Positions 56,913-64,000 of a DNA stretch of 64,000 nucleotides are shown here, in pieces. The DNA is from Bacillaceae bacterium OF18-1A (lineage in GTDB: Bacteria > Bacillota > Bacilli > Bacillales > Bacillaceae_G), in assembly GCA_027694045.1 (NCBI GenBank), contig JAQEWB010000008.1, positions 1 through 64,000 of the forward strand, written 5' to 3'. The notes below the pieces were generated by a model. That model saw nothing but the letters and a program-made list of their open reading frames with translations, made no database searches and was not told the DNA's origin. Numbering within the stretch: the first letter of the stretch is position 1; each line of letters opens with the position of its first letter. Made by a program: the position numbers and the translations under genes.

Positions 56913-56939
56913 AAACCAGGTCATACTGCGACCTGGTTT
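56913..56939 (-). terminator. terminator after the 49-aa basic protein gene
   Basis: Perfect stem AAACCAGGTC / GACCTGGTTT, then TTGTTTT on the minus strand; it overlaps the stop codon at 56938. Confidence 0.85.
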
Positions 56940-57087
56940 ACTCTGATTGCTTCGATCTTTGAGGTTGTCCTTTTTTACTATTACGCTGTTTCACTTGCAC
57001 AACTGGATCAAGTTCATTGGAAAATTCAGCGTTATGCCCATTTTGCGTTTTTTGCTCTGGATTATTTTGATCTGAACGTTTCGCCAT
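56938..57087 (-). CDS. small basic hydrophilic protein, possibly spore-related
   Basis: 49-aa protein MAKRSDQNNPEQKTQNGHNA, EFSNELDPVVQVKQRNSKKG, QPQRSKQSE. Strong ribosome site AAAGGAGTG seven bases before the ATG. Composition (Lys, Arg, Asn, Gln, Ser; no hydrophobic core) resembles small spore proteins of the SspO/SspP style, but I cannot match it to one. It lies 17 bp downstream of ytzC on the same strand and shares its transcript, ending in a strong terminator. Confidence 0.72.
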   Translation of the reverse strand: MAKRSDQNNPEQKTQNGHNAEFSNELDPVVQVKQRNSKKGQPQRSKQSE

Positions 57088-57103
57088 TACATTCACTCCT
57101 TTA

Positions 57104-57367
57104 TTAGCGCGGTGTAATAATCATTTGGTGTTGCAATTGACGAATTGCCATACGTGCTCTATTTAACTGCTCACGTTGCTCATCATTCGCATGTTGTTGC
57201 ATCGTTTGTAAATCGTTATACGCTTGTTCTAATTGTAACTGCGCATCTGAATACTCCATCGTATTGTAATGCTCTTGTCTCATACCTTGGTCTAATTGTT
57301 CTTTCGCATATTCTACCGCTTGTTCCGCTTGTGTAATATACGATTCAAGTGATTGACGCTCTGCCAT
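57104..57367 (-). CDS. ytzC: YtzC, DUF2524 family protein
   Basis: 87-aa Gln/Glu-rich helical protein: ERQSLESYITQAEQAVEYAKEQL (quoted in part), MEYSDAQLQLEQAYNDLQ, and NRARMAIRQLQHQM. Heptad-like pattern suggests a coiled coil or a two-helix hairpin. Function unknown. I use ATG 57367 (MAERQS), six bases after AAGGAGGG; the upstream in-frame ATG has no site. Diverges from ytqA-ytqB, as in B. subtilis. Confidence 0.85.
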   Translation of the reverse strand: MAERQSLESYITQAEQAVEYAKEQLDQGMRQEHYNTMEYSDAQLQLEQAYNDLQTMQQHANDEQREQLNRARMAIRQLQHQMIITPR

Positions 57368-57478
57368 AATTGTCCCTCCTTGCTTCAATTCCCCTTTAGT
57401 GTGTCCCTTCCATCTCTACCTTATGAGTATGTTATAATGTATTTTGTTTCATTTTGACTCGGCTTAGGAGGGAAAGTA

Positions 57479-58438
57479 ATGAAGGTTCAAAACCCTTTTC
57501 CATATACAAACGACAATAAACGTTATCATACATGGAATTATCACTTACGAAATGAATTTGGTGAAAAAATCTTTAAAGTTTCATTAGATGCTGGCTTCGA
57601 TTGCCCGAACCGTGACGGTACAGTTGCTTATGGTGGTTGTACATTTTGCAGTGCTGCAGGATCCGGTGACTTCGCTGGCGATCGCCGCGATGACGTTATA
57701 ACGCAATATCATGAAATGAAAGAAAAAATGCACTCAAAGTGGAAAGATGGAAAATGTATTGCTTATTTCCAGGCATACACAAATACACACGCACCACTTG
57801 AAGTGTTAAAAGAAAAATTCGAACCGCTTCTAGCTGAAAAAGACGTTGTCGGTCTTTCTATCGCAACTCGCCCAGATTGTTTACCGGACGATGTCGTTGC
57901 ATATTTAGCGGACTTAAATAAACGCACATACCTTTGGGTTGAACTCGGACTACAAACTGTTCATGAACGTACTGCAAACCTTATTAATCGCGCTCACGAT
58001 TATCCTTCTTACATTGAAGGTGTAAATAAATTACGTAAGCACGGCATTCGAGTTTGCTCTCATATTATTAACGGTCTTCCTCTTGAAGATTACGACATGA
58101 TGATGGAAACAGCTCGTGAAGTAGCGAAGCTTGATGTACAAGGAATTAAAATCCACTTACTTCATTTATTAAAAGGAACGCCAATGGTAAAACAATATGA
58201 AAAAGGACAACTCGAGTTCCTTTCTCTTGAGGATTACGTAAGTCTCGTTGTTGACCAACTTGAAATCATTCCAGAAGACGTAATTGTGCACCGCATCACA
58301 GGTGACGGTCCACCTGATTTAATGATTGGTCCAATGTGGAGCTTAAATAAATGGGAAGTATTAAATTCCATCGATGCAGAATTTGTGCGCCGCGGAAGCT
58401 GGCAAGGAAAATATGCAAATGAGGAGAAACAACAATGA
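57479..58438 (+). CDS. ytqA: YtqA, radical SAM protein
   Basis: 319-aa radical SAM protein of the YtqA/YhcC (TIGR01212) type. Cluster motif in FDCPNRDGTVAYGGCTFCS, with CTFC closing the CxxxCxxC-like spacing used by this subfamily. Also SIATRPDCLPDDV, ELGLQTVHERT and HIINGLPLEDYDMM. YtqA/YtqB were recently associated with tRNA wobble mnm5s2U formation, as I recall; treat as likely, not proven. It overlaps ytqB by four bases (ATGA). Confidence 0.92.
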   Translation: MKVQNPFPYTNDNKRYHTWNYHLRNEFGEKIFKVSLDAGFDCPNRDGTVAYGGCTFCSAAGSGDFAGDRRDDVITQYHEMKEKMHSKWKDGKCIAYFQAYTNTHAPLEVLKEKFEPLLAEKDVVGLSIATRPDCLPDDVVAYLADLNKRTYLWVELGLQTVHERTANLINRAHDYPSYIEGVNKLRKHGIRVCSHIINGLPLEDYDMMMETAREVAKLDVQGIKIHLLHLLKGTPMVKQYEKGQLEFLSLEDYVSLVVDQLEIIPEDVIVHRITGDGPPDLMIGPMWSLNKWEVLNSIDAEFVRRGSWQGKYANEEKQQ

Positions 58439-59007
58439 AATTAGAACGTGTATTACCGTTTGCTCGCACTCTCCTGCAAACGGCAGTAAAAGAAGGCGAT
58501 TACGCTGTAGACGCAACTTTAGGAAACGGACATGACACTTGCTTCCTAGCTGAAATCGTTGGCGATAACGGAAAAGTATTTGGATTCGATATTCAAAAAG
58601 AGGCAATTGAAAGCTCAACAACTCGTCTAAAAGAAAAAAAACTTTTCGAACGTACTGTTTTAGTTCACGATAGTCACGATACACTTCTATCCGTATTACC
58701 AGAAGATGCAAAAGGAAAAGTAACAGGCGCAATTTTCAACTTAGGTTACCTTCCAGGCGGAGACAAGCATATCGTTACAAAACCGAACTCAACAATCTCA
58801 GCAATCGAACAATTATTAGAAGTAATGGCACCTGAAGGTATCATCGTCCTTGTCATTTACCACGGACACCCAGAAGGACAAGTAGAACGCGACGCTGTTC
58901 TCAAATTTGCCGAAGAATTAGACCAAAAACAAGCACACGTACTGCGCTATGGCTTCATTAACCAACAAAATAACCCGCCATTTATTGTGGCGATTGAGAA
59001 ACGCTAA
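58435..59007 (+). CDS. ytqB: YtqB, SAM-dependent methyltransferase
   Basis: 190-aa Rossmann-fold methyltransferase. SAM loop VDATLGNGHDTCFLAE (residues 24-39), acidic ribose-binding strand VFGFDIQKEAI, catalytic-type motif NLGYLPGGDK. Annotated widely as an rRNA methylase-like protein; as I recall MnmM activity (methylation of the tRNA wobble nm5 group) was shown for YtqB homologues. Co-translation with ytqA supports one pathway. Followed by a terminator and an ATATCG repeat. Confidence 0.93.
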   Translation: MKLERVLPFARTLLQTAVKEGDYAVDATLGNGHDTCFLAEIVGDNGKVFGFDIQKEAIESSTTRLKEKKLFERTVLVHDSHDTLLSVLPEDAKGKVTGAIFNLGYLPGGDKHIVTKPNSTISAIEQLLEVMAPEGIIVLVIYHGHPEGQVERDAVLKFAEELDQKQAHVLRYGFINQQNNPPFIVAIEKR

Positions 59008-59032
59008 TAAATCAATTTATCGACTTATCAAT

Positions 59033-59061
59033 AAAAGACGTGCACTCACTGCACGTCTTTT
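59033..59061 (+). terminator. ytqB: ytqAB terminator
   Basis: Perfect 12-bp stem AAAAGACGTGCA / TGCACGTCTTTT, loop CTCAC. Confidence 0.92.
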
Positions 59062-59063
59062 TC

Positions 59064-59201
59064 TCAATTATATCGTTCATAAGTTCAAATATATCGGCGA
59101 TTTTTCAATTATATCGTTCATAAGTTCAAATATATCGAACGTAACTCCAATTATATCGGCGATTCGACATAGAATATCGACCAACTGACAAAATTCGACA
59201 G
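59064..59201 (+). repeat. ATATCG intergenic repeat, copy 6 (longest)
   Basis: Contains CAATTATATCGTTCATAAGT twice, 41 bp apart (59065 and 59106), each followed by TCAAATATATCG, then TTATATCGGCGATTCGACA and tail ATATCGACCAACTGACAAAA then TTCGACAG. Starts right after the ytqAB terminator. The remainder to 59333 is promoter sequence. Confidence 0.9.
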
Positions 59202-59333
59202 ACCGATCGAGCAACCTCCCTTCCCCCAAAAACTTTTAACTTTTTTCACAATTCTTTCAAAGTAATCACACTTAATCTCGCTATATTAAATGAGTAATCT
59301 ATTCATATAGGGAAGGTTAGGGGAACTAAAAAT

Positions 59334-60635
59334 ATGAAAGTAAATCGTTCGCTTCATTACATTTTTTGGCGTTGGCATTTTTATGCTGGGCTTTTTATTA
59401 CGCCGCTTCTTATTACGTTGTCACTGAGCGGAATTGGGTATTTATTTCGGGAGGAAGTTGAAGATTTCATCTATAAAGATTTATATTTTGGGAAGAGCGC
59501 CCAGACAGAATCTATTTCAATGGCTGATTCTATTTCCTTAACAGAGAAAAAATATCCACATTATAGTGTGGCGAAAATTAGTGAGTTTCATGACGATTAT
59601 AATACGAGACTTACGATTGCAAATGAGTATACTGGAGAGCAAAAGTATGTGTATTTAGACAGCAATAATCAAATTGTTGGGGATCAAAACGCAAGTGAAA
59701 CATTTGCCAATGTAACGAGGGAATTACATAGTTCTCTTTTAGTCGGTGGTACTGTCGTCAACTACATTGTGGAGCTAGCAGCATGCTGGACAATTTTTTT
59801 AATTGTGACTGGGTTGTATATGAGTATACGCCAATTCAAAAACACACCGGCATCCAATAAGCGAGAAAAAGCAAAACGACGTCATTCTATTATCGGTATT
59901 ATATTTACAATTCCTCTCTTTCTTTTAGTTGTATCTGGTTTACCTTGGTCAGGATTTATGGGGAACCAAATTTATAAAATTGCAACGTCGAATGAATCTC
60001 TTGGATATCCGAAATTATATATGGCACCGCCTGAATCGAAGGTAAAAGAATTACCATGGGCAACAAGAAAAGAAGCTCCTCCTGAATCCAATTCGAGTAA
60101 GCCAAAAGCAATTTCAATTGATGAGTTGCAAAAAGGAATTGAAATAAAAAAGCCATATGTTATCTCACTACCAGCTGATCCGAAAGGTGTATTCACTGTT
60201 TCGAAATCAAGCGGTTCTGGTATTACAGGTATGCACGTCGCACCAAATGAAGAAATAACAGCTTACTTTAATCAATATAGCGGAGAACTCATTTCGAAAA
60301 CGGACTATCGTGATTATGGCTTATTTGCACAATGGTTCACTTACGGTATCCCACTTCATGAAGGTCATTTATTTGGATGGCCGAATAAAATATTATGCTT
60401 ACTAACGACATTATCTTTATTACTTCTCATTTATTACGGAATAAAAATGTGGTTAGCAAGAAAGCCGAAAGGAAAATTAGCAGCTCCTCCAAAACAAAGA
60501 GATAAGAAAAGCGTACTCGTTTTCTTTATCATGATGGTTATACTAGGCGCTGTCATGCCTTTATTTGGATTGTCTGTTTTAGTTATTTTTGCGATTGAAC
60601 TTCTTATATATGTATTTTCAAAAATACGATCATAA
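59334..60635 (+). CDS. PepSY-associated TM helix membrane protein
   Basis: 433-aa protein of the PepSY_TM family. N-terminal helix from IFWRWHFYAGLFITPLLITL, extracellular PepSY-like region, helix near 145-165 (LAACWTIFLIVTGLY), helix near 190, extracellular domain ending GLFAQWFTYGIPLHEGHLFG, then C-terminal helices. His residues in RWHFYAG and HEGHLFGWPN could bind heme or metal; the family is often iron-regulated or acts as an iron reductase. I found no clear Fur box upstream. A weak ribosome site GGTTAGGGG precedes it. Confidence 0.88.
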   Translation: MKVNRSLHYIFWRWHFYAGLFITPLLITLSLSGIGYLFREEVEDFIYKDLYFGKSAQTESISMADSISLTEKKYPHYSVAKISEFHDDYNTRLTIANEYTGEQKYVYLDSNNQIVGDQNASETFANVTRELHSSLLVGGTVVNYIVELAACWTIFLIVTGLYMSIRQFKNTPASNKREKAKRRHSIIGIIFTIPLFLLVVSGLPWSGFMGNQIYKIATSNESLGYPKLYMAPPESKVKELPWATRKEAPPESNSSKPKAISIDELQKGIEIKKPYVISLPADPKGVFTVSKSSGSGITGMHVAPNEEITAYFNQYSGELISKTDYRDYGLFAQWFTYGIPLHEGHLFGWPNKILCLLTTLSLLLLIYYGIKMWLARKPKGKLAAPPKQRDKKSVLVFFIMMVILGAVMPLFGLSVLVIFAIELLIYVFSKIRS

Positions 60636-60638
60636 TGA

Positions 60639-60678
60639 AAAAGCATTTGTACTCCCATGTACAAATGCTTTTTATTTA
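60639..60678. terminator. bidirectional terminator after the PepSY protein gene
   Basis: Perfect stem AAAAAGCATTTGTA / TACAAATGCTTTTT. Confidence 0.9.
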
Positions 60679-60884
60679 CTATTTTCTTTTTTTCTACCAC
60701 TTATTAAAAAGACAATATCTACTATAATAATCAATGCAATGATAACTTGCGCTACATAATCCATCGTTGTAGGACCGCTGGCTTTATTCATCATCATATA
60801 CATTCCAGTTACAAATGAAATGGAAAGTAGCACGAGTAATGTTACTTCAATATGGTCATATAGCTTTTGAAACAATCGCTTCAT
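60672..60884 (-). CDS. small two-helix membrane protein, hypothetical
   Basis: 70-aa protein MKRLFQKLYDHIEVTLLVLL with helices VTLLVLLSISFVTGMYMMM and YVAQVIIALIIIVDIVFLIS, ending in a basic GRKKENSK tail. ATG 60884 follows AAGGTGGTGG; an upstream in-frame start has no site. It lies downstream of ytpB on the same strand but after its terminator. Function unknown. Confidence 0.75.
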   Translation of the reverse strand: MKRLFQKLYDHIEVTLLVLLSISFVTGMYMMMNKASGPTTMDYVAQVIIALIIIVDIVFLISGRKKENSK

Positions 60885-60912
60885 TTCCACCACCACCTTT
60901 ACCATAGCATAA

Positions 60913-60941
60913 CAAAAAACCACTCACCATGAGTGGTTTTC
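60913..60941 (-). terminator. ytpB: ytpAB terminator
   Basis: Perfect stem AAAACCACTC / GAGTGGTTTT, then TTTTTTG on the minus strand. Confidence 0.9.
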
Positions 60942-60945
60942 TTCA

Positions 60946-62022
60946 TCACTGCGCCATTTTCTTTCGGTACATCTTCCCGTTCCAGTAGAAGAATCGTGAA
61001 GTGAGACCTCCGTATTTTACAATGCGCCGTGCCATTTTGTGCATATTCTTTTGCGCCGATACTTTTTGGTCGGATAAATAAATACCAAGTAATCCTCGGC
61101 TTATGAGACGATGAAACTTCGCATGAGGCAAATCACCAATACTTTTCTCTGCTTCTTCTACAAAATGTTTCATACGATCTAATATAGCTTGCTCGTTTTC
61201 ATAATAACTACAGAAATTCAAATCCCCGCCGGCGCGGTCTTCTTCTTGATCAATGAAATAATCAAGTAAAATATGAAGTCCTTGTACGTAAGGGAAATAT
61301 CCTTGTCTAATTTTCGCAATATCTTCATCATGTAATTCATCATGAAAGGCATATGCGACAAGACAGAAGATTCCAAGTGTAGAACCGGCACATGCTGAAA
61401 ATTCAAACCAACTCATCTCAGGTAAGTTTTCTTTATGTGCTTCAAACCACGTTTGTAAGCGTGGTTCTCTTTCTTCTAACTTCACGTGTTTATGAATTTG
61501 CAAATCACAATAATAACAAGCAAGTTCATGAAGAATAGGAGCAATTTTGTCATAGTGCTTCGTTTTCTTTAAAACATCTTGGCATGTTTCAACAAGTTCA
61601 TCTAAATAACCACCATCATCTTGATCATCACGATAACGATAATAATTACCGCCACCTTCTACTTCAGGTGATAATGCCATTAACATCGATTCATGCAACG
61701 CGGCAAAATCATTTGGATCAAGTGATGTACTGCGATCACATAAATTATCTAAGTAGTCACTAATCGTTTGATATGCGACGATAAAACGAATACATTCCTC
61801 ACGGTGTTCATTTGCTAATAGCGCTAAAATGCCACCGCCCTCGCAATGAAACGTTTTATGCTCAATACTTGCGATTGCCTGACTATGAAGCTCATCATTC
61901 GGAATATGGTAGGCACGCTCTTTCCACATCGCTAGCTCATGGTGTACAACCGGAAACACATCACGGTATACTTTCGCCATGAGCGTTATGGGATTACTCG
62001 GTACGTTCACTTCTTCCTTCAT
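60946..62022 (-). CDS. ytpB: tetraprenyl-beta-curcumene synthase YtpB
   Basis: About 358-aa large-terpene synthase (DUF2600). B. subtilis YtpB cyclises all-E-heptaprenyl diphosphate to tetraprenyl-beta-curcumene, a precursor of C35 sesquarterpenes found in spores. Visible Asp motifs: ISDYLDNLCDRS near 90 and DYFIDQEEDRAGGDLNF near 240; no classic DDxxD alone. The ATG at 62022 has GAGG only two bases before it; a GTG four codons later (VNVPSNPI) with AAGGA is an alternative start. It follows ytpA by 25 bp, as in B. subtilis. Confidence 0.92.
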   Translation of the reverse strand: MKEEVNVPSNPITLMAKVYRDVFPVVHHELAMWKERAYHIPNDELHSQAIASIEHKTFHCEGGGILALLANEHREECIRFIVAYQTISDYLDNLCDRSTSLDPNDFAALHESMLMALSPEVEGGGNYYRYRDDQDDGGYLDELVETCQDVLKKTKHYDKIAPILHELACYYCDLQIHKHVKLEEREPRLQTWFEAHKENLPEMSWFEFSACAGSTLGIFCLVAYAFHDELHDEDIAKIRQGYFPYVQGLHILLDYFIDQEEDRAGGDLNFCSYYENEQAILDRMKHFVEEAEKSIGDLPHAKFHRLISRGLLGIYLSDQKVSAQKNMHKMARRIVKYGGLTSRFFYWNGKMYRKKMAQ

Positions 62023-62047
62023 CTCCTCTATTCAATGTACAAATAAT

Positions 62048-62851
62048 TTACTTATTTGTTTCTATTATGTTATTGATGCGTATTTCAGTAAATGACTGAA
62101 TATAATTCAAAATTTCATCACGCTCATACTCATTTAATAACTCATGATAACAATTCGGCCATTCTTTAAAAGCCTTATCACTTATTTTAACATTATCAAA
62201 CCAAGTGCGGACACGTGTTTTATCTACAAGTTTATCCTCACACGCTTGCATTAGCAAGAGCGGAACATCTGGAAAATCATCAATTTTCTGATGAGCAATT
62301 TCGATAGACTTAATCAATTCACTATACCAACGTACTGATACTTTGCGCAAGAACAATGAATCATTCTCCATCGCATCTCTCACTTCATGATTACGCGTTG
62401 ACATTTCTACCGTAAGATTCGTTGCAAATTGCAATTTTGGAGCGATAACATTTAATATTTTTGAGGCAGCTTGAAGCGGAGCAGAAGGTGCAGCTAATAC
62501 ACCTAAACAAGGCGAACTTAATATAACTCCATCTATGTCCTCTCTTTTTGTTTCTTGCATCATTCGAATGACGATAAGACCACCCATACTATGGCCAAAT
62601 AGAAAGATTGGCAACCTATACTTTCTTGCTTCTTTTACCCACAATTTAACTTCCTCTATGTATTCATCAAATGAGTCTATATGTCCTCTTTTTCTTGAAG
62701 TAGTTCCATGCGATGGAAGATCTCCCATAACAACATGATAACCGATATGATTCCACATTTCTGCGACTGCTTCATAACGTCCATGATATTCCATTGCACC
62801 ATGCACGATAATCATAACGGCTTTCGCTTCCTCCGCTTCATAATTCCACAT
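62048..62851 (-). CDS. ytpA: YtpA, alpha/beta hydrolase (lysophospholipase-like)
   Basis: 267-aa monoacylglycerol-lipase-like hydrolase. Nucleophile elbow FLFGHSMGGLIVIRMM (Ser near 93), early VMIIVHGAMEYHGRY, late acid in MQACEDKLVDKTRV and His in NCYHELLNEYE. In B. subtilis ytpA is linked to the phospholipid antibiotic bacilysocin, from memory. ATG 62851 follows GGAGGAGG by five bases; a longer frame (up to 62893) lacks a site. Operon ytpA-ytpB; divergent from ytoA. Confidence 0.92.
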   Translation of the reverse strand: MWNYEAEEAKAVMIIVHGAMEYHGRYEAVAEMWNHIGYHVVMGDLPSHGTTSRKRGHIDSFDEYIEEVKLWVKEARKYRLPIFLFGHSMGGLIVIRMMQETKREDIDGVILSSPCLGVLAAPSAPLQAASKILNVIAPKLQFATNLTVEMSTRNHEVRDAMENDSLFLRKVSVRWYSELIKSIEIAHQKIDDFPDVPLLLMQACEDKLVDKTRVRTWFDNVKISDKAFKEWPNCYHELLNEYERDEILNYIQSFTEIRINNIIETNK

Positions 62852-62925
62852 ACAAACCTCCTCCGTTTCACTCTTTTTCATAATTTGATACACTAAAACT
62901 AGTCTCTAGGAAAGGAAGGCTTTAC

Positions 62926-63438
62926 ATGATATATCCTTACAAAGAAAAAAATCCGAAAATTGCGAGTAGTGCTTTTATCGCTGACTACGTTACCATTACA
63001 GGCGATGTTTCAATTGGCGAAGAGTCAAGTATTTGGTTTAATACAGTCATCCGTGGTGATGTTTCACCGACAATCATTGGTGAGCGAGTAAATGTACAAG
63101 ATCAATGTACACTTCACCAAAGCCCTCAGTATCCGCTTATTTTAGAAGATGACGTTACGGTCGGGCATCAAGTTATTTTACATAGCTGTCATATTAAAAA
63201 AGATGCTTTAATTGGAATGGGATCTATTATATTAGATGGTGCTGAAATTGGCGAAGGAGCCTTTATTGGCGCTGGAAGCCTCGTTTCACAAGAAAAGAAA
63301 ATTCCGCCGAATACGTTAGCATTCGGTCGCCCTGCTAAAGTCATTCGCGAATTAACTGAAGAAGACCGTAAAGACATGGAACGAATTCGCACACAATATG
63401 TTGAAAAAGGTCAGTATTATAAATCACTACAAAAGTAA
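62926..63438 (+). CDS. ytoA: YtoA, gamma-carbonic anhydrase-like hexapeptide protein
   Basis: 170-aa left-handed beta-helix protein: repeated hexapeptides (ITGDVSIGEESSIWF, VGHQVILHSCHIKKDALIG, LDGAEIGEGAFIGAGS), and the zinc-type His positions in LHQSPQYP, VGHQVILHSCHI. Trimeric; may hydrate CO2 or only resemble it, since many homologues lack activity. C-terminal helix EEDRKDMERIRTQYV caps the trimer. Good ribosome site AAAGGAAGG. Ends with its own terminator. Confidence 0.93.
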   Translation: MIYPYKEKNPKIASSAFIADYVTITGDVSIGEESSIWFNTVIRGDVSPTIIGERVNVQDQCTLHQSPQYPLILEDDVTVGHQVILHSCHIKKDALIGMGSIILDGAEIGEGAFIGAGSLVSQEKKIPPNTLAFGRPAKVIRELTEEDRKDMERIRTQYVEKGQYYKSLQK

Positions 63439-63444
63439 CTTGTT

Positions 63445-63472
63445 AGCTGCCATCATACTGGCAGCTTTTTTC
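63445..63472 (+). terminator. ytoA: ytoA terminator
   Basis: AGCTGCCA / TGGCAGCT with six T. Confidence 0.9.
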
Positions 63473-63582
63473 ATCAAAAATCTAACCTTTTCTTTACAAA
63501 ACATTATTACTCTCTCAACAAAATCTTATTAAAATAAAAGCTAATATCTCCATATATATGTAAATGAGGGAGGAGAATTCCC

Positions 63583-64000
63583 ATGAAGGTCAATGGACTG
63601 TACAAAATCGAATGTTACATTTTCAAAGGAATTAACCGTTACTTTGATCAAAAAACATTAAATATCTTTTTCCGTAATATTACCCATATCGGTGGTGCTA
63701 CTTTCTCCATTGCACTCACACTTTTCTTTTTAATTTTCGCAAAAGGAACTTTACATCACGCTGCAATTGCAACTGCCATCTCTTTAGCAATTAGTCATAT
63801 TCCTGTGCAAATATTAAAAAGATGGTATCCAAGAAAACGCCCTTATTTAACAATTCAAGATGCGAAATATCCAGTCCATCCATTAAAAGACCACTCTTTC
63901 CCGTCTGGTCATACAACGGCTGTTTTTTCTGTCCTTATTCCATTTATTTGTTATAATCCAAGCTTACTTATTTTCCTATTACCTTTAGCATTATGCGTCG
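63583..64000 (+). CDS. PAP2 family phosphatase, cut by the window end
   Basis: First 139 codons are present and the frame runs off the edge. The protein starts MKVNGLYKIECYIFKGINRY; a helix FSIALTLFFLIFAKG follows, then the PAP2 motifs LKRWYPRKRPY (motif 1, KxxxxxxRP) and HSFPSGHTTAVFS (motif 2, PSGH). Motif 3 should lie beyond 64000. It is likely a membrane lipid phosphatase (phosphatidic acid or undecaprenyl pyrophosphate). Clear ribosome site GAGGGAGGAG about nine bases before the ATG. Confidence 0.92.
   Translation, partial: MKVNGLYKIECYIFKGINRYFDQKTLNIFFRNITHIGGATFSIALTLFFLIFAKGTLHHAAIATAISLAISHIPVQILKRWYPRKRPYLTIQDAKYPVHPLKDHSFPSGHTTAVFSVLIPFICYNPSLLIFLLPLALCV

Noticed and set aside
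59202..59333. Fur box upstream of the PepSY membrane protein
   Set aside because: No stretch close to GATAATGATTATCATTATC was found; iron control remains a guess from the family.

Overview
The window comes from a low-GC Gram-positive endospore former. Gene content and order point to the Bacillus cereus group (cereus, anthracis, thuringiensis). The evidence is a long run of genes in the same order as the B. subtilis 'yt' region (sftA, ytpR/Q/P, ytoP, ytzB, ytnP, trmB, ytzH, ytmP, pulA, thpR, pepV, ytzE, ytzG, ytgP, ytfP, and later leuS, yttB, ytzC, ytqA/B, ytpA/B, ytoA). Features typical of the cereus group are a repeat-bearing GerI/GerH germinant receptor, a VrrB-like Gly/His/Gln protein, and bcr-like interspersed repeats. 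This is core chromosome. I found no rRNA or tRNA gene, CRISPR array, insertion sequence or prophage.

Layout. 1-12.8 kb: mostly minus-strand housekeeping genes (murC, a nicotinate phosphoribosyltransferase, the DNA translocase sftA with three repeat tracts, a lipoprotein amidase, ytpRQP, a DUF84 NTPase, ytoP) and a 148-bp tandem array between the DUF84 gene and ytoP. 13-26 kb: ytzB to ytfP, covering tRNA modification, pullulanase, dipeptidase, pseudouridine synthase and a flippase-like protein. 26-30 kb: a drug exporter, an ArsR/AHSA1 pair, small sporulation genes and a CarD regulator. 30-32.5 kb: gdh and glcU. 32.5-37.7 kb: molybdenum cofactor genes (moaD, moaE, mobB, moeA, moaC, moeB, moaA). 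37.9-47 kb: a spore-related zone with two GerPA/GerPF-family genes, the gerIA-IB-IC receptor operon and the VrrB-like protein. 47-54 kb: leuS with its T-box leader, yttB, the KhtT/KhtU potassium exporter and an integrase-like protein. 54-64 kb: a BceAB-type ABC transporter, ytzC, ytqAB, a PepSY membrane protein, the ytpA-ytpB lipid/terpenoid pair, ytoA, and a PAP2 phosphatase cut by the window end.

The most interesting material is non-coding or repetitive. (i) An iterated ATATCG-containing repeat occurs at six clear sites. Every copy lies beside a Rho-independent terminator and all six have the same chromosomal orientation. (ii) A bcr-like interspersed element has two full copies whose long stem carries compensatory base changes, which suggests it acts as structured RNA. 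(iii) A 148-bp tandem array keeps an exact period over five steps. (iv) A two-tier hairpin followed by a T-run stands alone before a small spore gene. (v) The leuS T-box leader has an extra structured segment of about 140 nt at its 5' end. (vi) Three genes carry long in-frame repeat tracts. I saw no clearly new multi-gene system; the coding content is ordinary core genome.

All calls come from reading the sequence and from remembered family knowledge; no database search was run. Where an upstream in-frame codon and a better-spaced internal start compete, I chose the one with the ribosome binding site and say so.
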